A stretch of DNA of 37,938 nt from Comamonadaceae bacterium. GTDB taxonomy: Bacteria; Pseudomonadota; Gammaproteobacteria; Burkholderiales; Burkholderiaceae_C. Below, piece after piece: positions 8,082 through 16,307 of this stretch. Positions within the stretch are counted from its first letter, which is position 1, and each line of letters starts with the position of its first letter. Below the pieces are notes generated by a model. It was not told the DNA's origin. It searched no databases and saw nothing but the letters and a program-made list of their open reading frames with translations. The position numbers and the translations under genes are program-made. Location of the stretch: the NCBI GenBank assembly GCA_947442105.1, contig CANEVH010000039.1, forward strand, positions 1-37,938, written 5' to 3'.

Positions 8082-8929
8082 CGGTGGCCTGGATAGACAC
8101 CCATTGCCACTTGGATGCGCCCGAGTTTGGCGCCGCAGATGAGGCCGACGCGGTGCGCCAAGCAGCGCGCGACGCAGGTGTTGCGCATTGCGTCATTCCC
8201 ACAGTAGAGGCCGCTAACTGGAGTGCCGTGCGCACGCTGGCGCATCGCTGGGGCGACAGTTATTGCCTGGGCATCCACCCGCTGTATGTGCCACAGGCCA
8301 GTGACGCCGATTTGCAGGCGCTGGATGCGCAACTGCGCTTGCACCGTGACGACCCGCGCCTGGTGGCGGTGGGCGAAATCGGCCTGGACTTCTTTGTGCC
8401 CGAACTGTGCACGCCGCCTATGCGCGAGAAGCAGGAGTTTTTCTACCGCGCGCAACTGCAATTGGCTGCTGCCGCAGGCCTGCCCGTGGTCTTGCACGTG
8501 CGCCGCAGTGCCGACCGATTGCTGAAGTTTTTGCGCCAGATTCGTCCCGCCATAGGCTGGACGGGCATTGCCCATGCGTTTAACGGCAGCCTGTTGCAGG
8601 CCCAAGCCTTTGTCGACCTCGGTTTCAAGCTCGGCTTTGGCGGCGCGCTCAGCTTTGAGCGTGCCTTGCAGTTACGCCATTTGGCCCAAGCCCTGCCGCT
8701 GGACGCGCTGGTGCTAGAAACCGACGCCCCCGACATCCCCCCGCACTGGCTGTACACCACCGCCCAGGCGCGCCAAGACGGCGTGCCCCAAGGCCGCAAT
8801 ACACCCGCAGAAATTCCCCGCATCGCCCAAGTGCTGGCGCAATTGCGCGGCATGGAGGTCGATGGGCTGCGGGCCGCCGTTTGGCGCAATGCGCAAGCCG
8901 CGCTGCCCAAACTGGCTGCCCTGCTGTGA
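8078..8929 (+). CDS. tatD: TatD family metal-dependent hydrolase
   Basis: The 283-residue product has the amidohydrolase-fold metal motifs of TatD deoxyribonucleases: N-terminal DTHCHLD (His-x-His), GEIGLDFF with the bridging Glu, LHVRRS, a central AHAFNG with His, and the late ETDAPDIPP with Asp. The DTHCHLDAPEF start and the length are normal. TatD enzymes are Mg-dependent 3'-5' exonucleases or DNases in the cytoplasm. The ATG overlaps the preceding stop (ATGA), so it is co-translated with the hydrolase gene. The next gene starts 6 bases after the stop. Confidence 0.93.
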   Translation: MTVAWIDTHCHLDAPEFGAADEADAVRQAARDAGVAHCVIPTVEAANWSAVRTLAHRWGDSYCLGIHPLYVPQASDADLQALDAQLRLHRDDPRLVAVGEIGLDFFVPELCTPPMREKQEFFYRAQLQLAAAAGLPVVLHVRRSADRLLKFLRQIRPAIGWTGIAHAFNGSLLQAQAFVDLGFKLGFGGALSFERALQLRHLAQALPLDALVLETDAPDIPPHWLYTTAQARQDGVPQGRNTPAEIPRIAQVLAQLRGMEVDGLRAAVWRNAQAALPKLAALL

Positions 8930-8935
8930 GCTACT

Positions 8936-9697
8936 ATGATGAAACAAATGACAAGCGACCAACTGCCCGAAGTGAATTTTTCTGAAGAGGGGCCGGTGCG
9001 CCACCTGCACTTGGGCAGCGCGTGGATCCAGGGCTCCATGCTGATGGACGCGCCTTATGTGCTGGTGCACGAGTACATCCAGCGCATGATGGCCTGGCTG
9101 CTGTTGATGGACCCCGCCACCACGCCCAAGCGCCAAGCGCTGCAACTGGGCTTGGGCGCCGGGTCGCTCACCAAGTTTTGCCATAAAGAAATTCGCATGC
9201 AGACCACGGCGATTGAGCTCAACCCGCAGGTGCTGCACGCCTGCCGGGGCTGGTTCAAGTTGCCGGCAGACAACGCGCGCATGCAAGTGGTGCTGGCCGA
9301 CGCCGCGCAAGAGATTCAAAAGCCGCGCTGGCTGGGCGTGGTGGACGCGCTGCAGGTCGATTTGTACGACGAGGAAGCCGCCGCACCGGTGCTGGATTCG
9401 CCGGATTTTTATGCCGACTGCCGCAACACGCTGACCGACCAGGGCTGTATGACGGTCAACCTGTTTGGCCGCAGCTCCAGCTTTGAAGCCAGCGTGGACA
9501 AAATCGCCGCAGCCTTTGGCCGCGATGCCATCTGGGCCTTCAAGGCCACGCGCGAGGGCAATACCGTGGTGCTGGCCCAGCGCACGCCCAGCCGCCCCAG
9601 CCGCGCGGTATTGACCGAGCGCGCCGCCTACATCGATTCGCACTGGGGCTTGCCGGCAGCCAAGTGGGTGCGCGGCTTCAAACCTATCGTTCCATGA
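8936..9697 (+). CDS. Spermidine-synthase-like methyltransferase-fold protein
   Basis: The 253-residue protein has the Rossmann-like core of the spermidine synthase superfamily: LQLGLGAGSLTKFCH (cofactor-binding Gly loop), then AIELNPQV, VVLADAAQEI and ALQVDLYDEEA. It aligns with proteins annotated as spermidine synthase in Comamonadaceae. It lacks an obvious full polyamine-site signature such as the GGGDG loop of SpeE, having LGAGS instead. Aminopropyl transfer is therefore only one possibility, and an SAM-dependent methyltransferase-like role is another. It sits between tatD and the GspE-type gene, with a 4-base overlap with the latter. Confidence 0.75.
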   Translation: MMKQMTSDQLPEVNFSEEGPVRHLHLGSAWIQGSMLMDAPYVLVHEYIQRMMAWLLLMDPATTPKRQALQLGLGAGSLTKFCHKEIRMQTTAIELNPQVLHACRGWFKLPADNARMQVVLADAAQEIQKPRWLGVVDALQVDLYDEEAAAPVLDSPDFYADCRNTLTDQGCMTVNLFGRSSSFEASVDKIAAAFGRDAIWAFKATREGNTVVLAQRTPSRPSRAVLTERAAYIDSHWGLPAAKWVRGFKPIVP

Positions 9698-11493
9698 ATC
9701 CGCCCTCCGCTTTGCGCGCGCCCGCCGCCATGCGCCACCGTGGCCCCTTGGACTGGCAGCGCCTGGTGGCCTGGATGCAAGGTGACAAGCTGATTTCTGA
9801 CCAAGAGGCCGCGCGCGCCAGCGCCCGTTGCGCCCAAGGCGAAAGCGCGCAACACCCGGTGCTGCGCCTGGCCAGCTTAGGGCTGCGCCGCGCCTCAGAC
9901 GACAAGGTGCTGGACGCCGAAGCCTTGCTCGCCTGGTTGGCGCCGCGCGCTGGGCTGGCCTATTTGCGCATAGACCCGCTCAAGGTGGACGTGAGCAAGG
10001 TGGCCGAGGCCTTTAGCGCCGCCTACGCGCAGCGCCACAAGGTGCTGCCGGTGGCTGTGACCGCGCAAGAAATCGTGGTCGCCACCGCCGAACCCTTTGC
10101 CACCGAATGGCGGGCCGAGGTAGAGCGCCAGACCCGGCGCCAGGTGCGTTTGGTGCTGTGCAACCCGCAAGACATTGCGCGCTACACCGCCGAGTTCTAC
10201 GCACTGGCGCAGTCGGTGCGCAGCGCCATGAACAAAGGCGGGCAGGCCAACGTCAGCTTCGAGCAACTGGTGGAGCTGGGCCGCAGCAACAAGCAGCTTG
10301 ACGCCAACGACCAAAGCGTGGTGATGGTGGTGGATTGGCTGTGGCAGTACGCCTTCGACATGCGCGCCAGCGACATTCACTTAGAGCCCCGGCGCGAGCA
10401 ATGCGTCATCCGCTTTCGCATCGACGGCGTGCTGCACCCGGTGTACCAGTTGCCGCCTGCGGTGATGCTGGCCATGACCTCGCGCATCAAAATTTTGGCG
10501 CGCATGGACGTGATTGAGCGCCGCCGCCCGCAAGACGGCCGCATCAAGACCCGCGACGCCAAGGGCAACGAGATTGAGATGCGCCTGTCCACGCTGCCCA
10601 CGGCCTTTGGCGAAAAAATGGTGATGCGCATTTTTGACCCGGAAAACACCGTCAAAGACCTCGACGCCCTGGGTTTTGCCGCCCACGACGCCCAGCGCTG
10701 GGAGGCATTGTTGAAAAAGCCCCACGGCATTATTTTGGTGACCGGCCCCACCGGCTCGGGCAAAACTACCACGCTGTATTCCACCCTCAAGCGCGTGGCC
10801 ACCGAAGAAATCAACGTCAGCACCGTAGAAGACCCGATAGAGATGGTCGAGCCCTCGTTCAACCAGACCCAGGTGCAGCCGCAGCTCGATTTCAGCTTTG
10901 CGCAGGGCGTGCGCGCCCTCATGCGCCAAGACCCAGACGTCATCATGGTGGGAGAAATCCGCGACCTGGAGACCGCCGAGATGGCCGTCCAGGCGGCGCT
11001 GACCGGGCACCTGGTTTTTTCTACCCTGCACACCAACGACGCGCCGTCTGCCATTACCCGCCTGATTGAGCTGGGCATCGCGCCCTATTTGATCAACGCC
11101 ACCTTGCTCGGCGTTTTGGCCCAGCGCCTGGTGCGCACTTTGTGCGCCAGTTGCAAAGTGCCTGACGCAGACGCCCGCGCCACCACCTTGGAAGCGGCTG
11201 TCAAACCCTGGTCCCTCACTGGGAGCTTCCAGCCCTTCAAAGCCGTCGGCTGTGTCGACTGCAGGATGACGGGCTTTCGCGGGCGCACCGGTTTGTACGA
11301 GTTGCTGGCGCTGACCGACCCGCTCAAGGCCTTGGTCAACGTCCAGCCCGACATACAGGCACTGCGCAGACAGGCCGTGGCCGATGGCATGCACCCGCTG
11401 CGCTTGGCCGGCGCGCTGCGGGTGGCGCAGGGGCAAACCGTGCTCGACGAGGTACTTAGCGCCACCCCCGATTTGGGCGATGCAAAGTCTTGA
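9694..11493 (+). CDS. GspE/PilB-family secretion ATPase
   Basis: I choose the ATG at 9694, which overlaps the previous stop as ATGA, giving 599 residues. The N-terminal half carries a GspE/MshE-type domain (about residues 45-160). The ATPase core has Walker A GPTGSGKT (351-358), the Asp box region ending in EDPIEM, Walker B DVIMVGEIRD (from Asp415), and the His box LVFSTLHTNDAPSA. A C-terminal CxxC pair (LCASC and CVDC) gives the four-Cys zinc site of GspE/PilB proteins. No other type II secretion or type IV pilus gene is nearby, so the partner machine must be encoded elsewhere. Confidence 0.9.
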   Translation: MNPPSALRAPAAMRHRGPLDWQRLVAWMQGDKLISDQEAARASARCAQGESAQHPVLRLASLGLRRASDDKVLDAEALLAWLAPRAGLAYLRIDPLKVDVSKVAEAFSAAYAQRHKVLPVAVTAQEIVVATAEPFATEWRAEVERQTRRQVRLVLCNPQDIARYTAEFYALAQSVRSAMNKGGQANVSFEQLVELGRSNKQLDANDQSVVMVVDWLWQYAFDMRASDIHLEPRREQCVIRFRIDGVLHPVYQLPPAVMLAMTSRIKILARMDVIERRRPQDGRIKTRDAKGNEIEMRLSTLPTAFGEKMVMRIFDPENTVKDLDALGFAAHDAQRWEALLKKPHGIILVTGPTGSGKTTTLYSTLKRVATEEINVSTVEDPIEMVEPSFNQTQVQPQLDFSFAQGVRALMRQDPDVIMVGEIRDLETAEMAVQAALTGHLVFSTLHTNDAPSAITRLIELGIAPYLINATLLGVLAQRLVRTLCASCKVPDADARATTLEAAVKPWSLTGSFQPFKAVGCVDCRMTGFRGRTGLYELLALTDPLKALVNVQPDIQALRRQAVADGMHPLRLAGALRVAQGQTVLDEVLSATPDLGDAKS

Positions 11494-11543
11494 TTTTTTG
11501 GGTGCAAAATCGCGTGCTATTTACTAAGACAAGGAGATGATTT

Positions 11544-12032
11544 GTGAATATCAAAAGCCAGAAGGACTTTTTTTCGGGCCTCATGTTTATGGCCGTGGGT
11601 GTGGCCTTTGCGTGGGGGGCGAGTGGCTACACCATAGGCAACGGCGCCCGCATGGGGCCGGGTTACTTTCCGCTGGTGCTGGGCATTCTGCTCGCCGTGC
11701 TGGGCTTGGTGATTACCTTCAATGCGCTGGTGGTGCCAGCGGCCGACGGTGACAAGATTGGACGCATCGCCTGGAAGCCTCTGTTTTTCATTATCAGCGC
11801 GAATCTGGTTTTTGGTGCTGCCTTGGGCGGACTGCCGAGCATTGGTCTGCCGCCCATGGGCTTGATCGTGGGCATCTTTGCGCTCACTTTCATTGCCAGC
11901 AACGCGGGGGACGGATTCAATTTCAAAGAAGTGACCGTGCTTGCGATCATTCTTGCTGTGATGAGCTATGCCGCGTTCATCTTGCTGCTCAAGCTGCAGT
12001 TCCCCGTTTGGCCCGCATTCATCAAAGCGTAA
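11544..12032 (+). CDS. tctB: Tripartite tricarboxylate transporter small membrane subunit TctB
   Basis: The 162-residue membrane protein starts at GTG 11544 with a strong AAGGAG at 11531-11536. It has about four hydrophobic segments: FFSGLMFMAVGVAFAWGA, PLVLGILLAVLGLVITF, a central pair, and VLAIILAVMSYAAFILLL. The GARMGPGYFP motif near residue 33 is diagnostic of TctB. It forms the membrane part of a secondary, solute-receptor-dependent transporter with TctA, using an ion gradient. The tctA gene follows after 12 bases. No tctC receptor gene is adjacent. Confidence 0.9.
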   Translation: MNIKSQKDFFSGLMFMAVGVAFAWGASGYTIGNGARMGPGYFPLVLGILLAVLGLVITFNALVVPAADGDKIGRIAWKPLFFIISANLVFGAALGGLPSIGLPPMGLIVGIFALTFIASNAGDGFNFKEVTVLAIILAVMSYAAFILLLKLQFPVWPAFIKA

Positions 12033-12044
12033 GGACCCCATTCC

Positions 12045-13556
12045 ATGGATTTGTTCAATAACCTGGCCTTGGGCTTTGGCGTAGCGTTCACGCTGCAAAA
12101 TTTAATGTATGCGTTTATCGGCTGCCTTTTGGGCACGCTCATTGGCGTATTGCCCGGCATTGGCCCTTTGGCCACCATCGCCATGCTGCTGCCTGCCACC
12201 TACGCCTTGCCGCCGGTGGCAGCACTCATCATGCTCGCTGGTATTTACTACGGCGCGCAGTACGGTGGTTCCACCACGGCGATTTTGGTCAATCTTCCGG
12301 GCGAGTCCTCCTCGGTGGTAACGGTGATCGACGGCTACCAGATGGCGCGCCAGGGCAGGGCGGGTCCGGCGCTTGCGGCGGCAGGTCTGGGTTCTTTTTT
12401 TGCCGGGTGCGTGGGCACCTTGATCTTGGCGGCGTTTGCAGCCCCGTTGACCGAGCTGGCCTTCAAGTTTGGGCCGGCCGAGTATTTCGCCTTGATGATT
12501 TTGGGACTGATTGGCGCAGTAGTGCTGGCCTCGGGCTCCTTGCTCAAGGCGGTGGCCATGATTGTTCTGGGCTTGCTGCTGGGCATGGTGGGCACCGATG
12601 TGAACTCTGGCGTGGCCCGCTACAGCTTCGATATTGCCGAGTTGACGGACGGTATCGGCTTTATCGTGATCGCCATGGGCGTGTTTGGCTACGGCGAGAT
12701 CATTAGCAACCTGTCCAAGCATGAAAGCGAGCGCGAGGTCTTTACCGCTTCGGTCTCGGGCCTGATGCCTACCAAGGAAGACTTCAAAAACATGGTTCCG
12801 GCCGTCTTGCGTGGCACTTCGCTGGGTGCCGTACTCGGCATACTGCCCGGCGGCGGCGCGGTGATGGCGGCTTTTGCCGCCTACACGCTGGAAAAGAAAA
12901 CCAAGCTGCGCCCCGGTGAAGTGCCCTTCGGCAAAGGCAATATCCGCGGCGTAGCGGCGCCTGAGGCCGCTAACAACGCCGGTTCGCAGACCTCATTCAT
13001 ACCCTTGCTCACCTTGGGCATTCCGCCCAACGCCGTGATGGCCTTGATGGTGGGTGCAATGACCATCCACAACATCCAGCCCGGCCCGCAGGTCATGACC
13101 AGCAACCCCGAGCTGTTTTGGGGCCTGATTGCGTCCATGTGGATCGGCAATTTGATGCTGGTGATTTTGAACCTGCCTTTGATCGGTATTTGGATCAAGC
13201 TGCTCAGCGTGCCCTACCGCTGGTTGTTTCCGTCCATCGTGCTGTTTTGCGCGATTGGCGTGTATTCGACCAATAACAACACATTTGACATTTGGATGGT
13301 GGCGATTTTTGGCGTGATTGGCTACCTGTTCATCAAGCTTGGCACCGAGCCCGCGCCGCTTTTGCTGGGCTTTATTTTGGGCCCGATGATGGAAGAGTAT
13401 TTGCGCCGCGCGCTCTTGCTCTCGCGTGGGGACTGGAGTGTTTTTGTTACACGGCCCTTGTCGGCTGCCTTGTTGGCTGCCTCTCTTGTGCTGCTAGCGG
13501 TGGTGCTGCTGCCCTCAGTCAAAGCCAAGCGTGAAGAAGCTTTTGTTGAGGACTGA
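12045..13556 (+). CDS. tctA: Tripartite tricarboxylate transporter large permease TctA
   Basis: The 503-residue polytopic permease has the family signatures GVLPGIGPLATIAMLLP (residues ~38-54), YYGAQYGGSTTAILVNLPGE, and the second-repeat LGILPGGGAVMAAFAAY, followed by GVAAPEAANNAG. About twelve hydrophobic segments are spread along the length. It is the transport channel of the TTT system, which moves tricarboxylates or other carboxylates delivered by a periplasmic TctC/Bug-type receptor. Without an adjacent receptor the substrate cannot be assigned. In many Burkholderiales, numerous orphan receptors elsewhere in the genome may serve such pairs. Confidence 0.95.
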   Translation: MDLFNNLALGFGVAFTLQNLMYAFIGCLLGTLIGVLPGIGPLATIAMLLPATYALPPVAALIMLAGIYYGAQYGGSTTAILVNLPGESSSVVTVIDGYQMARQGRAGPALAAAGLGSFFAGCVGTLILAAFAAPLTELAFKFGPAEYFALMILGLIGAVVLASGSLLKAVAMIVLGLLLGMVGTDVNSGVARYSFDIAELTDGIGFIVIAMGVFGYGEIISNLSKHESEREVFTASVSGLMPTKEDFKNMVPAVLRGTSLGAVLGILPGGGAVMAAFAAYTLEKKTKLRPGEVPFGKGNIRGVAAPEAANNAGSQTSFIPLLTLGIPPNAVMALMVGAMTIHNIQPGPQVMTSNPELFWGLIASMWIGNLMLVILNLPLIGIWIKLLSVPYRWLFPSIVLFCAIGVYSTNNNTFDIWMVAIFGVIGYLFIKLGTEPAPLLLGFILGPMMEEYLRRALLLSRGDWSVFVTRPLSAALLAASLVLLAVVLLPSVKAKREEAFVED

Positions 13557-13578
13557 AATGTCTTGCTGAGCTGTCAAA

Positions 13579-13614
13579 AAAATGGGCTCGAACTACAAAG
13601 TTCAAGCCCATTTT
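13579..13614. terminator. Bidirectional rho-independent terminator
   Basis: A 15-base arm (13579-13593, starting AAAATGGGCT) is followed by a 6-base loop and a complementary arm (13600-13614, ending AGCCCATTTT), with one mismatch. The A-run on the left and T-run on the right let it act in both directions. It sits between the convergent tctA (ends 13556) and DUF3501 gene (ends 13663), exactly where a shared terminator is expected. Confidence 0.9.
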
Positions 13615-13662
13615 GGTGTTGCTTTGGCGGGCGCAGTGCACTGCGTGCAGCTGCAGTATCGA

Positions 13663-14256
13663 CTAGCCTTTAAGGTCTCCGGCCAAGGAGGCCAATGACT
13701 CCATTGCTATTTGCGTATGGGCTGGGTAATTGGTGTGGTCGCAGCCCAATTTAACTGCGGCTCCCGCCTTGACCGCAGAACACATGCCGGGCGTCAACTC
13801 AAAGCGAACAAAGTGCACAGCTGAGGTTTTTTCATCGTTCTCGCGGTCTAGGTCCTCGTCGGCTATGGCATAGACACGGCTTTGGCCTTCCACTTCGATA
13901 AACATGCGGTCTTCTACGCCGATGAGGCGCGAGAGTTCGCGCTTGCGTTCGTTGATGTCGGGGTATTCCAGCAGCATGGTAGCTTTCCAGTTGCTGCCGT
14001 CCGGCATGAGCGGGGCGTAAGCCTCGATTTCCTGCAGGATGCCTTCTTCCTCAAAAATCTTTTCAATGCGCAGCATTTCTTGGATTTGGTAGCGGATGGT
14101 GGTTTCGCTCTCAAACTGCAGGTTAATGTTCTCACCCAAACGAACGCTGCGCAGCTTGCGGTGCGCCATGACTTCGGCCTTGTGGGTTTTGCGGTACTTG
14201 GTGTAGGCCTCCAAGGTCATGAGGCTCTCGGGGGTGATATTTCCGGTCAGTTGCAT
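13663..14256 (-). CDS. DUF3501 family protein
   Basis: The 197-residue product starts at the ATG at 14256 (MQLTGNITPESLMTLEAY), which has GGGAG 8 bases upstream. A start seven codons earlier is less likely. The sequence follows the DUF3501 pattern, with RKLRSVRLGENINLQFESE, TIRYQIQEMLRIEKIF and HFVRFELTPGM. The function is unknown. The gene lies 22 bases downstream of an Fe-S oxidoreductase gene and in the same group as rubrerythrin. DUF3501 genes are repeatedly found in this company, which suggests a role in redox or peroxide defence, but this is inference from context. Confidence 0.88.
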   Translation of the reverse strand: MQLTGNITPESLMTLEAYTKYRKTHKAEVMAHRKLRSVRLGENINLQFESETTIRYQIQEMLRIEKIFEEEGILQEIEAYAPLMPDGSNWKATMLLEYPDINERKRELSRLIGVEDRMFIEVEGQSRVYAIADEDLDRENDEKTSAVHFVRFELTPGMCSAVKAGAAVKLGCDHTNYPAHTQIAMESLASLAGDLKG

Positions 14257-14278
14257 GGTGGTTTTCTCCCAGTTCAAA

Positions 14279-15628
14279 CTATTTCAGGCCGTAAGCTTTG
14301 GCGATCAAGCTCAAGGGGTGCTGCAGCTCGGGCGCACCTAGACCATTGACCTCGAAGCCTTGGGCAATGTGGTGGCCACCCAATGGGCAGTCGGAGCTAA
14401 TGAAGTCGGGCTTGGTGCCGTCCTTCATGGTCGCCATCGACTTGAAGAGCGGCTTGCCGATTTTCATGGATTGCTGGTGGTACGCCTTTTTCACGCCAAA
14501 AGTGCCAGCGTGGCCGGAGCAGCGCTCCAGCGTGTTGATGGTGGTGCCGGGCACCATTTTCAACATCTCTTCGGTCTTTTTACCGATGTTTTGCACCCGA
14601 CCGTGACAGGGAATCTGGTAGCTCACATTGCCCAACGGTGTGCTGAACTCGGTTTGCAGCAGGCCGTCGCGTTTGCGCTGCATCAGGTATTCAAACGGGT
14701 CCCACATGTGCTCTTTGACCAGTTGCACGTCGGCGTCTTGCGGGTACATGAGCGGAATTTCCTGCTTGAACATCAGCGCACAACTTGGCACCGCAGCCAA
14801 GATGGCGTAGCCCTCGCGGGCATAGCGCGCCAGCACCGGGATATTGGCTTCTTTGCTGGTGTTGACCGCATCCAAGTCACCAAGCTCCAGCTTGGGCATG
14901 CCGCAGCATTTTTCCTTTTCTACAATGACGTACGGAACGGCGTTGTGGTCCAGGATCTTTAGCAAATCCAGGCCGATGCCAGGTTCGTTGTAGTTGATGT
15001 AGCAGGTGGCGAAAATTGCCACTTTGCCTGGCGTTTTTGCGCCGTCTTGTACTACCTTGGATTTGGCTTTTGGGGCACTGGAGCGAAATTTCTTAGTCGC
15101 CAAGGTGGGTAGCCATGCGTCTTTGTCTACGCCTAAGGTGGACTCCATCACGCTGCGGGCCATGTCGGTCTTGTTGATGGCGTTAACCGCCTGCACCACA
15201 ATAGGAATGCCTGCAAAAGAGCCGTGTAAATCGGTGCTGGCTAGTAGTTTTTCACCCGCGCTGACCTCACCCTTTTTGAACTTGATCGCCTTGGCGCGCA
15301 GCATGGTGTGCGGAAAATCCAAATTGAACTCGTGGGGCGGTACGTAGGGGCACTTGGTCAGGTAGCAGAGGTCGCACAAATAGCATTGGTCTACCACTTT
15401 CCAGTAGTCTTGTTTGGCTACACCATCGACTTCCATGGTTTTGCTCTCGTCCACCAAGTCGAACAGGGTGGGGAAGGAGCCGCACAAACTTACGCAGCGC
15501 CGGCAACCGTGGCAAATATCAAAAATGCGCTCCATTTCATGGAAAACCGATGCCTCGTTGTAGTAGTCAGGGCCCTTCCAGTCGATGGGGTGGCGCGTGG
15601 GTGCCTGCAGATTGCCTTCGGTTGCCAT
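14279..15628 (-). CDS. Fe-S oxidoreductase, GlpC/heterodisulfide-reductase-like
   Basis: The 449-residue protein has two ferredoxin-type 4Fe-4S clusters near the N-terminus: CHGCRRCVSLC (Cys39, 42, 45, 49) and CYLCDLCYLTKCP (Cys82, 85, 88, 93). Two cysteine-rich CCG-like regions follow, KEKCCGMPKLELGD around residue 245 and ERCSGHAGTFG around residue 380, plus PCHGRVQNIG. This is the architecture of GlpC/HdrB-type electron-transfer subunits. No membrane segment is apparent, so it is probably cytoplasmic or associated with a partner. It is encoded between rubrerythrin and DUF3501, possibly supplying electrons to rubrerythrin. Confidence 0.88.
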   Translation of the reverse strand: MATEGNLQAPTRHPIDWKGPDYYNEASVFHEMERIFDICHGCRRCVSLCGSFPTLFDLVDESKTMEVDGVAKQDYWKVVDQCYLCDLCYLTKCPYVPPHEFNLDFPHTMLRAKAIKFKKGEVSAGEKLLASTDLHGSFAGIPIVVQAVNAINKTDMARSVMESTLGVDKDAWLPTLATKKFRSSAPKAKSKVVQDGAKTPGKVAIFATCYINYNEPGIGLDLLKILDHNAVPYVIVEKEKCCGMPKLELGDLDAVNTSKEANIPVLARYAREGYAILAAVPSCALMFKQEIPLMYPQDADVQLVKEHMWDPFEYLMQRKRDGLLQTEFSTPLGNVSYQIPCHGRVQNIGKKTEEMLKMVPGTTINTLERCSGHAGTFGVKKAYHQQSMKIGKPLFKSMATMKDGTKPDFISSDCPLGGHHIAQGFEVNGLGAPELQHPLSLIAKAYGLK

Positions 15629-15741
15629 AGTGGGCCTTGTGTTCAGGGGGGATCAATGGAATGTTCTGCATTGGGCACTGCAAGCAACGCCCAACACAGA
15701 GGATTCATCGTTGCCAGAGCGATTGCGCTGGCGCGTCAAAA

Positions 15742-16164
15742 TCAATCTACCAGTTCGGCCAGAGCCTTGGCGTAACGGTTGGCGTGTGAACGCTCGGCCT
15801 TGGCCAAGGTTTCAAACCAGTCAGCTACTTCGTCTTGGCCTTCGTCGCGGGCGGTTTTGGCCATGCCAGGGTACATGTCGGTGTACTCGTGCGTCTCACC
15901 GGCCACTGCAGAGGCCAGGTTCTCACGGGTGCCGCCAAAAGGCATGCCAGTTGCGGGGTCGCCGCACTGTTCCAGCCACTCGAGGTGGCCATGGGCGTGT
16001 CCAGTTTCACCCTCAGCGGTGGAGCGGAACAGGGCTGCCACGTCTGGCTGGCCTTCGACGTCTGCTTTGTTCGCGAAATACAGGTAACGGCGGTTGGCCT
16101 GAGACTCGCCTGCGAAGGCGGCTTTCAGGTTGTCTTCCGTTTTTGAGCCTTTGAGTGCTGCCAT
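15742..16164 (-). CDS. Rubrerythrin (rubredoxin-less)
   Basis: The 140-residue protein is the diiron ferritin-like domain of rubrerythrin. Metal ligands are visible: Glu20 in [11 protein letters not shown]53xxH56 in EGETGH, Glu90/Glu93 in GETHEY, and E124xxH127 in KAERSH. It lacks the C-terminal rubredoxin CxxC domain of classical rubrerythrin, so it needs an external electron donor. It probably reduces hydrogen peroxide in the cytoplasm. The start at 16164 has AAGGAG 7 bases upstream. It is the first gene of the likely rubrerythrin / Fe-S oxidoreductase / DUF3501 group, with 113 bases to the next gene. Confidence 0.93.
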   Translation of the reverse strand: MAALKGSKTEDNLKAAFAGESQANRRYLYFANKADVEGQPDVAALFRSTAEGETGHAHGHLEWLEQCGDPATGMPFGGTRENLASAVAGETHEYTDMYPGMAKTARDEGQDEVADWFETLAKAERSHANRYAKALAELVD

Positions 16165-16270
16165 GGAAATCTCCTTACAGGGTTAAAGAAAGCGCTTTTG
16201 CCTTGAACAATAAATTGCCAAAGACAACCCCAGCTTAACGGGGTCCCATGTCGGCGTCTAATTGGCTGGA

Positions 16271-16287
16271 TCAATGCCCATGATTGA
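16271..16287. promoter_or_regulatory. Inverted repeat upstream of the rubrerythrin gene
   Basis: TCAAT (16271-16275) and ATTGA (16283-16287) form a perfect 5-7-5 inverted repeat in the 143-base gap between the NUDIX and rubrerythrin genes, about 105 bases before the rubrerythrin start. It could be an operator for a dimeric regulator. It does not match the FNR spacing (TTGAT-N4-ATCAA), and no regulator can be named. Confidence 0.2.
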
Positions 16288-16307
16288 CTCTGCCTATTGA
16301 AGGCCGC

